The notes under the pieces were generated by a model. It worked only from the letters and a program-made list of their open reading frames with translations, was not told where the DNA came from and did no database searches. A stretch of DNA of 13,909 nt from DASZTV01 sp035548055 (GTDB lineage Bacteria > Actinomycetota > Actinomycetes > JAFAQI01): positions 1 to 13,909 of the forward strand of contig DASZTL010000062.1 in assembly GCA_035548055.1 (NCBI GenBank). Reading direction: 5' to 3'. Position numbers and translations under genes: made by a program. The stretch's first letter is position 1. Each line of letters begins with the position of its first letter. This document shows positions 6,487-12,602 of the stretch, one piece after another.

Positions 6487-6506
6487 CCTGGGCCCTAGGA
6501 CCCAGG
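6487..6506 (-). terminator. Candidate terminator hairpin for the response regulator gene
   Basis: CCTGGG (6487-6492) pairs with CCCAGG (6501-6506), and an alternative pairing GGTCC (6476-6480) with GGACC (6498-6502) is also possible. It lies about 110 bases past the stop of the response regulator on the transcribed strand. It is G/C-rich without a U-tract, as many actinomycete terminators are. Function is inferred from position. Confidence 0.35.
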
Positions 6507-6617
6507 CGACAAGACGGACATGTCGGACATCTGGACGGGCACACAGCGACTCAACGTCGTACGAAACGGGCGACTCGCCGGCCATGCATCGGCGAGGCCG
6601 ATCGACAGGAGTAGGAC

Positions 6618-7247
6618 TCAGGCGCTTTCGCGGGCGTACAGCGCAGCCTGGGTACGGCTCGAGAACTCCAGCTTGCGGAGAATTGCGGACACGTGATTCT
6701 TCACGGTCTTCTCCGCGATGCCGCACTGGCGGGCGATCTGCCGGTTCGTCATGCCGGCAGAGACATGGTCGAGCACGCGCCGCTCCTGCGGGGTCAAAGC
6801 GGCCATGCCAGTAGTCGCCGGCTGCTCGATGGTCCGCAGCCGGGCGAAGACCCGGTGGGTCAACGCCGGATCGAGGACCGACCGTCCGTTGGCGACGGTC
6901 CGAATGGCAGCAAGCACGTCGTCGCCGCTCGCCCGGTCGAGCAGGTAGCCCGCGGCGCCGGCGGTGATCGCCTCGAACATCAGATCCTCGCCGTTGTCGT
7001 CCGCGAGGAGCAGGCAACGGCTCCCGCACCCGCTGCTCACGATTTCGCGACACAGTTCGACGCCTTCGCGGTAGCCGTTGCGGATCTCGATCAGCACGAC
7101 ATGCGGCCGCGTGGAAACGATCGAGGCGAGGGCCCGGCCGGCGTCGCTCGCCTCGCCGGCGATTCGCATGTCGTCGGCGCGATCGATCAGATCGACCAGG
7201 CCGCGGCGAACCAGCTCGTAGCGGTCGACGATGAAGGCGCTCGTCAT
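6618..7247 (-). CDS. NarL/DevR-type LuxR-family regulator with a degenerate receiver
   Basis: The 209-residue product has a receiver-like domain (about 1-120) and a C-terminal LuxR/GerE helix-turn-helix (about 150-205; LTPQERRVLDHVSAGMTNRQ, then IAEKTVKNHVSAILRKL). The output half looks intact and DevR-like (EKTVKN, SRTQAALYA). The receiver keeps the fold pattern but has lost its chemistry. The phospho-acceptor position is Glu54 (VVLIEIRNG) instead of Asp, the acidic pair is Asp8-Arg9, the switch Thr/Ser position is Ala82 and the conserved Lys is Asp104 (AAGYLLDRAS). It should therefore not be activated by a histidine kinase in the normal way; Glu54 may mimic the phosphorylated state. AGGAGA lies 9 bases before ATG 7247. 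It is upstream of the sigma-cheB operon but separated by 432 bases, and divergent from a secreted-protein gene. Confidence 0.9.
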   Translation of the reverse strand: MTSAFIVDRYELVRRGLVDLIDRADDMRIAGEASDAGRALASIVSTRPHVVLIEIRNGYREGVELCREIVSSGCGSRCLLLADDNGEDLMFEAITAGAAGYLLDRASGDDVLAAIRTVANGRSVLDPALTHRVFARLRTIEQPATTGMAALTPQERRVLDHVSAGMTNRQIARQCGIAEKTVKNHVSAILRKLEFSSRTQAALYARESA

Positions 7248-7280
7248 GGCTGCGGGTCTCCTGAACGCTGTTAGTCAGTT

Positions 7281-7314
7281 GGCGTCAAAGTAACGCCGAA
7301 GAGCACGCGGCGTT
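7281..7314. promoter_or_regulatory. Candidate operator: GGCGT/ACGCC half-sites upstream of the response regulator
   Basis: GGCGT (7281-7285) and ACGCC (7293-7297) form an inverted repeat with a 7-base centre (17 bases in all). A third half-site, GGCGT, lies at 7309-7313 in the same orientation as the first. The group sits 34-66 bases upstream of the regulator start and about 140-175 upstream of the divergent secreted-protein gene. That fits autoregulation or control of both genes by a dimeric LuxR-type protein, by inference. Confidence 0.4.
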
Positions 7315-7455
7315 AGGCCTGAATTCGCACTTGATCACTTGTAACCACCCAGGGTCGCCCGGCGGGACCACTTGCCCTCGCTTGCCATAGTTCGCGCCGA
7401 ACGTGTGAGATTGGACCGGGCCATCGGGTCGGGGCCCCACGAAAGGATCGTCACC

Positions 7456-8229
7456 GTGCGAAAGCTCGTTTCCCTACTCTTCCTTGCCTTCGCCGCCTCG
7501 GTGGCACTCGTGGCTACCCCGGTCAGCGCGGCCGGCACGCCGGACGTCGGGTTCAAGGTCCCGGCACATGCCCACGCGAACAAGCCGACGATCGTGCACT
7601 GGCACGCCTCCGGCGTCGGCCACAAGACCGTCGTGCTGCAGGGCTACAACTCTGCGAAGGGCTGGCAGCAGGTCGGCAAGAAGCTCCACGGCGCGAAGGG
7701 CAAGAAGACGATCCCGGCCCTGCCCATCGGCATCTACGACTTTCGGATCGCCGTCTTCAACCACGCCGGCGAGTTGGTCAAGGCCAAAGGTCACAAGCTC
7801 CACGTCTTCGGGAAGGTGAAGTGGAGCGCGCTGTTTCCCTCCCCGCCACGGGCGGCGGCCGGTGACTACGGCAACTTCCACTACGTCTTCAGCTTCTTCA
7901 GCAACGACGTCAACTACGCCGCGATGAAGGTGACCCAGAACCCATGCACATCCGTCCACATCCGGTACGTCCCCGGGACTGAGAACCCGAATGAAAGTGT
8001 CGGCGGCGTGGGAACGGTGCTGCTGAGCCGCCACGGCCGGTCTGCGGTCAAGTCCGAAGCGGCAGCGCAGCACGCGGGCAAACTGCACGGGTCCCTGCCA
8101 CTCGGGAAGAGCTGGACGATTCACGTGGGGGAGGACGGCGCCGGCAGCCGTCTCTACACGTGGTACTTCAACGGCAGCGCGGTCTGCGACCAGCCGCACA
8201 TCTCGACCTACACCACCAACCAGAACTAG
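7456..8229 (+). CDS. Secreted beta-rich protein of unknown function
   Basis: The start GTG at 7456 has GAAAGGA 8 bases upstream and opens a clean Sec signal peptide (basic RK, hydrophobic core at about 5-20, PVSAA cleavage near 25), giving 257 residues. The longer in-frame ATG at 7372 would bury that signal. Mature residues about 30-118 show alternating short strands resembling an Ig-like/beta-sandwich module, with many His and Lys. Residues about 120-257 form a second beta-rich half with two cysteines (164 and 244) that may pair. There are no catalytic motifs. It is divergent from the degenerate-receiver regulator and may be under its control. Its TAG stop is shared in the palindrome CTAG with the convergent small gene. 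The function is unknown; cell-surface binding is a guess. Confidence 0.78.
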   Translation: MRKLVSLLFLAFAASVALVATPVSAAGTPDVGFKVPAHAHANKPTIVHWHASGVGHKTVVLQGYNSAKGWQQVGKKLHGAKGKKTIPALPIGIYDFRIAVFNHAGELVKAKGHKLHVFGKVKWSALFPSPPRAAAGDYGNFHYVFSFFSNDVNYAAMKVTQNPCTSVHIRYVPGTENPNESVGGVGTVLLSRHGRSAVKSEAAAQHAGKLHGSLPLGKSWTIHVGEDGAGSRLYTWYFNGSAVCDQPHISTYTTNQN

Positions 8230-8489
8230 GAGAACAGGCTGGCGGGAGGCCGGCTCCGGTTGCCGGTGTCGACCTCCCCGTCCGGCTTGCCGCGCGGCGC
8301 CTGGAGCGCCTCGGGCACCAGCCCGTGCTCCTTGACCGATGGGTCGTTGGCCACTCTTCCCGCCGCGTCGGCCGGCTCCGGCAACTTGGGGGGAGGGCTG
8401 CCAGGGCTTTCCGCGACCGGCCGGTCCGCGGCGGGTGGGTCGTTCTCGGCTGTCTTGGGCGCCCCCGCTACCGGTTCACGCTCCGCCAT
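8226..8489 (-). CDS. Small proline-rich, probably disordered protein downstream of the hemerythrin gene
   Basis: This 87-residue product is rich in Pro, Ala, Glu, Asp and Arg with no hydrophobic core, so it is probably intrinsically disordered. ATG at 8489 lies 3 bases after the TGA of the hemerythrin-like gene, and its AAGGA ribosome binding site is inside the end of that gene, so translation is very likely coupled. GTG at 8492 is a less likely start. The stop overlaps that of the convergent secreted-protein gene within CTAG (8226-8229). I do not recognise a family. The composition resembles small stress-associated hydrophilic proteins of actinomycetes, but that is a resemblance of composition only. 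Confidence 0.65.
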   Translation of the reverse strand: MAEREPVAGAPKTAENDPPAADRPVAESPGSPPPKLPEPADAAGRVANDPSVKEHGLVPEALQAPRGKPDGEVDTGNRSRPPASLFS

Positions 8490-8492
8490 CAC

Positions 8493-9038
8493 TCAGTCCT
8501 TGAGCGCTGCGGAGATGGCGTCGCGAGCTCGATCGACCAGCGACGCGAACGGCCCCACCGCCAACGTGACCGCTGCTGTCTTCGCGCTCGGATGGGGGTG
8601 AGTCGGCGCGACCTTCTCGACCCGCTGCATCGTCGTACCCAACTTGGCCAGCCGGTCTGAGTCGTTGTCGCGACGCACCAGCGGGAACTCCTGCTGCTCC
8701 TCGTTCGTGGCGTGCTCGAGGACGTCCGCGGCGAACGACCCGAACTCGGTGAGGAACGCGTCGCTCGCCGGGTCGAGCTTCTCGAGGTCAGCGAGCACCT
8801 GCTTCGCCTCGTTCTCCTCGGCGATGCGCTCGTTCGCGATCCGCTTGCCGGCGTCACCGGTTGCCTTGGTCACGGGCCGCAGGACGAGTTCCTCCGCGGT
8901 CTCGTGAACCGCGAGCATCTCGCGAAGGTCGTCGAACAGGTCGCCGCGCGACTCGGCCGACGCGGTCTTGATCTGGTCGATCAACTTCTCAACCTGCCGA
9001 TGCTGCTCGAGCAGGAACTCGATGGCGTCTTGGCTCAT
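8493..9038 (-). CDS. Hemerythrin-like HHE cation-binding protein
   Basis: The 181-residue cytoplasmic four-helix protein probably binds a di-iron centre used in O2, NO or redox sensing or storage. Metal-type motifs appear in order: His13 (LEQHRQVEKLI), His45 with Glu49 (AVHETAEEL), the third-helix position reading EENEAK (74-79), and His109 with Glu113/Glu114 (EHATNEEQQEFP). In many HHE proteins the third helix carries EH at this point; here Asn76 takes the place of His, so the iron site may be altered or mononuclear. After the domain (about 150-181) is an amphipathic C-terminal helix. GAGGAG 8 bases before ATG 9038 is a strong ribosome binding site. It is followed by a coupled small disordered protein and preceded by a 109-residue protein on the same strand. 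Confidence 0.88.
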   Translation of the reverse strand: MSQDAIEFLLEQHRQVEKLIDQIKTASAESRGDLFDDLREMLAVHETAEELVLRPVTKATGDAGKRIANERIAEENEAKQVLADLEKLDPASDAFLTEFGSFAADVLEHATNEEQQEFPLVRRDNDSDRLAKLGTTMQRVEKVAPTHPHPSAKTAAVTLAVGPFASLVDRARDAISAALKD

Positions 9039-9091
9039 GTCGCTGTCTCCTCACTCGTGGGCTGATTGATGCGTGCCCGCGCACCGCCGTG

Positions 9092-9421
9092 TCACACCCG
9101 AAGCGAGGTGTCCCTCTCCGGCGGGTCAGCGATCACGTCGCTGCTACCTCCCACGTGATGCGTCTGTGGGTCGGTCCTCGCCACATCGGGGATCGCGCCG
9201 GTGGTGACGAGCAATCGATACCTGACCATCAGCCCGCCGACGTCGAGCGCCTCCGGCTGTCCGAGGCCGAACCGGGTCGTCACACTCTGCACGTCCAGAA
9301 CGTTGCGCATCACCTGCTCGGCGTCGACGTCCGGAAAGTCGCGGCACAGGTGATCTGTGAGGACCTGCCAGTCGGGGTGCTGCGAGCAGCACCGCGCAAT
9401 CGGCTCCAACTTTTCGCTCAT
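9092..9421 (-). CDS. Small helical protein, possible three-helix-bundle dimerization domain
   Basis: The 109-residue product has an N-terminal helical part (about 1-65) with the pattern L-x-x-H-L-C-x-x-F-P-x-V (about 21-32) and then a helix around residues 36-48. This resembles the short actinobacterial proteins annotated as three-helix-bundle dimerization domain. The identification is from memory of the pattern and moderate at best. The C-terminal 30 residues are polar and probably unstructured. ATG at 9421 has AAAGGAA about 6-7 bases upstream, and there are 105 bases of intergenic DNA before it, enough for its own promoter. It sits 53 bases upstream of the hemerythrin gene. Confidence 0.6.
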   Translation of the reverse strand: MSEKLEPIARCCSQHPDWQVLTDHLCRDFPDVDAEQVMRNVLDVQSVTTRFGLGQPEALDVGGLMVRYRLLVTTGAIPDVARTDPQTHHVGGSSDVIADPPERDTSLRV

Positions 9422-9526
9422 CGCTGCTTCCTTTGCGACGCTGCACTTCGCGACGCCGGAGACTGCGCTGCTGAGTCAAAATCCGGCGAAAACGATCTTC
9501 CCTGCGCCACCCGAGGCAAACCGGGT

Positions 9527-10060
9527 TCAGGAACTGGTCGCCGACTCGGCTGCGGCGTACCCGAAGTGGATCAGGTCCGCGCCGGCACGCACCGCGAAGA
9601 TGCTGGCGACATAGCGCGTGACGCGCGGCACGACTGCCAGGCCGGTGATGAACGCGGTGGCCACCCACTGGTCCATGCAGAACGGACAGGTGATGAGCTC
9701 CCCCACCGACTTCCCCGCGCCGGTCGCGGCGACCTTCTCCTGAACCTCACCCGGGCCCGCGGATCCTTCGAACCGCGCGAACGGTGCGCGCAGCGGGCTG
9801 GTCACGGAGTCGCGGCTGAGCGTGCGACTGAGCTTGTGCGTCGCGAGCGTCAGAAGCGCTAGATCACCGGCGCGAAATCCCGCAGGAAGCCGGTTGGTGC
9901 GCTTCATCGCCAGCAACGCCACCGACACCCCAGCGCCGTAGATCGCCATGACCCCGGCGTACCCGCGCAACTCCGATGCCGGCCGCCCGTAGTGGGCAGC
10001 CACTGGATTCTCAACCCGACGTTGCTGCGTCTCTGCCATGAGGGTCTCAGGGTTCGTCAT
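9527..10060 (-). CDS. DUF1360 membrane protein
   Basis: The 177-residue product matches the DUF1360 pattern. It has an N-terminal hydrophobic helix (about 33-52), a second hydrophobic stretch with LATHKLSRTLSRDSVTSPLR (about 71-92), the signature ELITCPFCMDQWVATAF (about 121-137) and a final pair of hydrophobic segments ending HFGYAAAE. The paired cysteines in CPFC are the hallmark and could be redox-active or bind metal; the function is not known. ATG 10060 overlaps the DUF5709 gene by 14 bases. An in-frame ATG at 10039 (eight residues in) is an equally plausible start. Overlap with the upstream gene indicates co-translation. Confidence 0.88.
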   Translation of the reverse strand: MTNPETLMAETQQRRVENPVAAHYGRPASELRGYAGVMAIYGAGVSVALLAMKRTNRLPAGFRAGDLALLTLATHKLSRTLSRDSVTSPLRAPFARFEGSAGPGEVQEKVAATGAGKSVGELITCPFCMDQWVATAFITGLAVVPRVTRYVASIFAVRAGADLIHFGYAAAESATSS

Positions 10061-10466
10061 GCATCGCCCGTTCTTCCGGCGCGAAGCCGCCGCGGTCGGC
10101 GCCGACGTCGACGGCCCACGCGTCTTGTTCCTTGCCGGTCCCCGCTTCGCGCACCTCGGCGAACCGGCCCACCCGCTCGTCGGGGTCTTCCGGGTAGGGC
10201 GTGTCGCTGCCGTCCCCGCGTAGGGTCGCCCGCTCCGGCTCCTCGCGCGCCAGCCGATCCGACAGCGGTTCGCCGCTACGCATCTCCTCGGCCGTCACAC
10301 CGAAGTCGACGCTCGCCCCCGGCCGTCCGCCGGGCACGTCCGGCTCTTCTTGCGCATCGCCGGTGATCTCCTTTGTCGGCAGGACGTTCGACATGTCCGG
10401 CATGCCTTCGTCCTCGAGGGCCGATCCGGGATCGGGCTCGCGCGCGCCGGGGTTGGCGGTGGTCAT
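10047..10466 (-). CDS. DUF5709-like acidic hydrophilic protein
   Basis: The 139-residue product is acidic, Pro/Gly/Glu/Asp-rich and lacks hydrophobic segments. It contains the pattern PLSDRLAREEPE (about 68-79), followed by GRFAE and a C-terminal VDVGADRGGFAPEERAMH, which is the layout I associate with DUF5709. No function is established for this family; abundance in actinomycetes and genomic company suggest stress conditions. ATG 10466 is chosen over the upstream GTG (10484) because a long AGGAGGAGG purine tract (10472-10480 on the minus strand) lies 5 bases before it. The 3' end overlaps the DUF1360 gene by 14 bases, and the LLM oxidoreductase gene ends 44 bases upstream. Confidence 0.8.
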   Translation of the reverse strand: MTTANPGAREPDPGSALEDEGMPDMSNVLPTKEITGDAQEEPDVPGGRPGASVDFGVTAEEMRSGEPLSDRLAREEPERATLRGDGSDTPYPEDPDERVGRFAEVREAGTGKEQDAWAVDVGADRGGFAPEERAMHDEP

Positions 10467-10510
10467 CCCGTCCTCCTCCTTCACTAGTCCTCGTTCGATG
10501 GCGCGAGCAC

Positions 10511-11464
10511 TCAGCCACGCAGCCGCGGCAGGACGTCGTCGGTCAGGAAGCGAATGCCACCTTCCTGATCAGGCCCCATCTGAGAGACGTACACCTCATC
10601 GAATCCCGCGTCGACGTACGCCTGGATGGACGTGGCCGCCCGCTCCGGATCCGGACCACACGGGACTGTCTCCGCGACCTGCTCGGGCGAGGTTGCTTCA
10701 CCCAGCTGTTCGAACTCGACCCACGACGGCAGGTCCTGCGCGCTCTGGCCACCGACGGCTTCGAAGCCCCACAGCCGGTAGGCCGTCTTCGCGGCGTCAT
10801 CAGCCGAAGCCGCCCAGCAGATCTTCACTCCACCTTGGGTGACACCCTTGCCGCCGCCCTCGCGATACCGCGTCAGCAACTCGCCATCGGGCTGCACCGT
10901 GATCCAGCCGTCGCCGACGCGCGCGGCCAGATCGGTGGCCGCCGGCCCGAAGCCGGAGACGAGGATCGGCGGAAGCTCCTCGGGAAGGGAGAAGATCCGC
11001 GCGGCGTCAACCGTGTAGTGCTCGCCGCGGTGGGTGACTGTCTCGCCCTTCCACAGTTCGCGGATGACGCCGATCGCCTCTTCGAGACGTTGCAGCCGGA
11101 TCGAGGTCGGTGGCCAGAGCCCGCCGAGAATGTGCTCGTTGAGGCGCTCGCCGGAGCCGACACCGAAGGAGAAGCGACCCGGAGCGAGTGACGCGACCGT
11201 CGCGGCGGCTTGCGCCAGGACTGCTGGGTGAACGCGATCTGTCGGGCAGGTGACCGCCGTCGTGATGCGCAAGTCGGTTGTCGCCGCAATCGCCCCGATC
11301 ACTGACCAGACGAACGCGCTCTCACCTTGTTCCCGCGTCCACGGGTGGTAGTGGTCGGAGATCCAGATCCGGTCGAAGCCGGCGCTCTCGGCGAGCTGCG
11401 CAGTGCGGAGCAGTTCTTTCGGGCTGAGCTCCTCGGATGAGAGGAAGTAGCCGAACTCGGTCAT
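10511..11464 (-). CDS. F420-dependent LLM-class oxidoreductase (TIGR03557-like, G6PDH-type family)
   Basis: The 317-residue TIM-barrel flavin/F420 enzyme belongs to the luciferase-like monooxygenase superfamily and should use the deazaflavin coenzyme F420 for hydride transfer. Diagnostic segments are MTEFGYFLSSEE at the start, DRIWISDHYHPW (31-42, with His38 at the place of the active-site His of FGD-type enzymes), ESAFVWSVIGAIA (48-60) and GVGSGERLNEHILGG (101-115). The C-terminal AYVDAGFDEVYVSQMGPDQ is typical of TIGR03557. The natural substrate is unknown. ATG 11464 is preferred to 11500 because the family motif begins there; no Shine-Dalgarno is visible and leaderless translation is possible. 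It heads the minus-strand run ending with the hemerythrin gene and is divergent from the SDR-GH15 pair. Confidence 0.9.
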   Translation of the reverse strand: MTEFGYFLSSEELSPKELLRTAQLAESAGFDRIWISDHYHPWTREQGESAFVWSVIGAIAATTDLRITTAVTCPTDRVHPAVLAQAAATVASLAPGRFSFGVGSGERLNEHILGGLWPPTSIRLQRLEEAIGVIRELWKGETVTHRGEHYTVDAARIFSLPEELPPILVSGFGPAATDLAARVGDGWITVQPDGELLTRYREGGGKGVTQGGVKICWAASADDAAKTAYRLWGFEAVGGQSAQDLPSWVEFEQLGEATSPEQVAETVPCGPDPERAATSIQAYVDAGFDEVYVSQMGPDQEGGIRFLTDDVLPRLRG

Positions 11465-11609
11465 GGCGTTCGCGTACCCGGCTTCGCGATCAGCACGCAT
11501 CCGGCGACGAGCGACTTCCCTGACATCGGGCGGCCTGCCGCCGGGTTTGCGATCACGGCCCGACGGTCATGAGGAAGAGAGAATGATCAACTGGGCGAGG
11601 AGCACGGCG
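11465..11609. promoter_or_regulatory. Divergent control region between LLM oxidoreductase and SDR genes
   Basis: Both transcription units must start here. It contains GGCGG (11529-11533) and CCGCC (11538-11542) as a 5-base dyad with loop CCTG, and two plus-strand ribosome binding sites. AGGA at 11572-11575 serves ATG 11583, and the stronger GAGGAG at 11597-11602 serves ATG 11610. I find no confident -35/-10 or SigB-type GTTT/GGGTAT pair. Confidence 0.4.
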
Positions 11610-12602
11610 ATGAGAACGTCATCCGAGAGCCGAGGCGTGGCGGTCGTCACAGGCGGCACCGCCGGGGTCGGCCGCGCCACCGTGCGTGAGCTCGCCGGGC
11701 GCGGGTGGGATGTCGCGATTCTCGCGCGCGGCGAGGCCGGGCTGGCCGCCGCCGAGTCGGAGGTTGAGGCTGCCGGTCGCCGTGGTCTCGGGATCGTGAC
11801 CGACGTGGCCGACCTTGCCGCAGTGCACGCAGCGGCAGAGCGGGTCGAGTCCGAGCTCGGACCGATCGAGGCCTGGGTCAACGTCGCGTTCGTCGGTGCG
11901 TTGAAGACGTTCTGGGACACCGACCCCGAGACGTTCCGCCGCATCACCGATGTGACCTATCTCGGCCAAGTGCACGGGACCCGGGTTGCTCTCGATGTGA
12001 TGCGCCCGCGTGATCGCGGGGTGATCGTCAACGTGAGCTCCGCGTTGGCGTACCGAGGCATCCCGTTGCAGTCGGCGTACTGCGGTGCAAAGCACGCCAT
12101 CAAGGGATTCACCGAGTCCGTCATCACCGAGCTTCGGCATGAGCGCAGCAAGGTCCGGGTCTGTCTCGCAACTCTCCCCGGGGTGAACACGCCACAGTTC
12201 GACTGGAATGACAACGGACTCGATGGACACCCTCGACCCGTCGCGCCCGTGTTCCAGCCAGAGGTCGCGGCGCGCACGATCTGCTTTCTCGTCGAGCACC
12301 CGCGCCGCAACATCTGGATCGGCGTCTCGGCGGCGTACACCGTGCTCGGCAACCGGATCGCGCCGGCGCTGCTCGACCGGTACCTCGCCCGGACGGGATT
12401 CAAAGGGCAGCTCACCGATGACGGTCCGCGACACGGCTCCAACGTCTTCGTTCCTCGCGACCAGGAAGCCGATCGAGGTGCACACGGCATGTTCGACGAC
12501 GAGGCACACGCGCGCGACCCGTGGTCTGAGACATCGATGGCGGTCTGGAGTGCCATCGACCGGCTGGCAGAGCGCGCTCGCGAGGTTGCGCGACGGTCAT
12601 GA
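11610..12602 (+). CDS. SDR-family NAD(P)-dependent oxidoreductase
   Basis: The 330-residue product is a short-chain dehydrogenase with a Rossmann fold. The cofactor-binding motif TGGTAGVGRA lies at about 14-23, the segment VNVSSALAYRG carries the catalytic Ser, and SAYCGAKHAIKG holds the Tyr-x-x-x-Lys pair. A C-terminal extension (about 240-330; LDRYLARTGFKGQ, GAHGMFDDEAHARDPW) goes beyond the classical 250 residues and matches a subgroup I associate with GH15 neighbours. GAGGAG 7 bases before ATG 11610 decides this start; ATG 11583 (nine residues longer, with AGGA) is a real alternative. The stop overlaps the GH15 start by ATGA, so the two are translationally coupled. The substrate is unknown; a sugar or sugar-derived alcohol is suggested only by the neighbour. 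Confidence 0.9.
   Translation: MRTSSESRGVAVVTGGTAGVGRATVRELAGRGWDVAILARGEAGLAAAESEVEAAGRRGLGIVTDVADLAAVHAAAERVESELGPIEAWVNVAFVGALKTFWDTDPETFRRITDVTYLGQVHGTRVALDVMRPRDRGVIVNVSSALAYRGIPLQSAYCGAKHAIKGFTESVITELRHERSKVRVCLATLPGVNTPQFDWNDNGLDGHPRPVAPVFQPEVAARTICFLVEHPRRNIWIGVSAAYTVLGNRIAPALLDRYLARTGFKGQLTDDGPRHGSNVFVPRDQEADRGAHGMFDDEAHARDPWSETSMAVWSAIDRLAERAREVARRS

Larger units (their letters stand above)
6306..6502 (+). repeat. Direct repeat pair CCTAGGACC, 188 bases apart
   Basis: CCTAGGACC occurs at 6306-6314 and again at 6494-6502, each preceded by a G/C-rich GGC-type context. CCTAGG is rare in coding DNA of this composition. Each copy also sits in a small dyad (GGAC 6310-6313 with GTCC 6321-6324; CCTGGG 6487-6492 with CCCAGG 6501-6506). 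The two copies bracket most of the intergenic region, which fits paired binding sites, though chance cannot be excluded. Confidence 0.4.
6186..6617. other. Gene-free 432-base intergenic region rich in repeats and hairpins
   Basis: I find no convincing gene here; open frames on both strands have non-coding-like composition (Arg/Pro/Cys-rich). It must hold the 3' end of the response regulator transcript and the promoter of the sigma-cheB operon. An A/T-rich island at about 6249-6300, unlike the rest, is the likeliest promoter zone, but no clear hexamer pair stands out. Other elements are GTGGCGCCAC (6329-6338, a perfect 10-base palindrome), GACATGTC (6517-6524, palindrome) and GGACAT repeated at 9-base spacing (6516-6530), along with the repeats and hairpins listed separately. 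Confidence 0.6.

Noticed and set aside
6182..6544. 120-codon minus-strand frame in the gene-free region
   Set aside because: Cys/Arg/Pro-rich translation with no ribosome binding site, running into the start of the sigma-factor gene; looks non-coding.
6329..6814. 161-codon plus-strand frame spanning the intergenic region and the 3' part of the response regulator
   Set aside because: Arg/Thr/Gly-rich translation without domains and antisense to a clear HTH coding region.
7248..7455. DosR/DevR-box (GGGACT-type 20-base palindrome) upstream of the DevR-like regulator
   Set aside because: Only a single GGGACC fragment at about 7364-7369 was found, without the inverted partner.
11529..11542. GGCGG-CCTG-CCGCC dyad as a specific operator
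   Set aside because: A 5-base all-G/C dyad is expected often by chance at this base composition; I noted it only as content of the divergent region.
11619..12509. 296-codon minus-strand frame opposite the SDR gene
   Set aside because: Shadow of a real SDR with intact TGxxxGxG and YxxxK motifs; no motif of its own.
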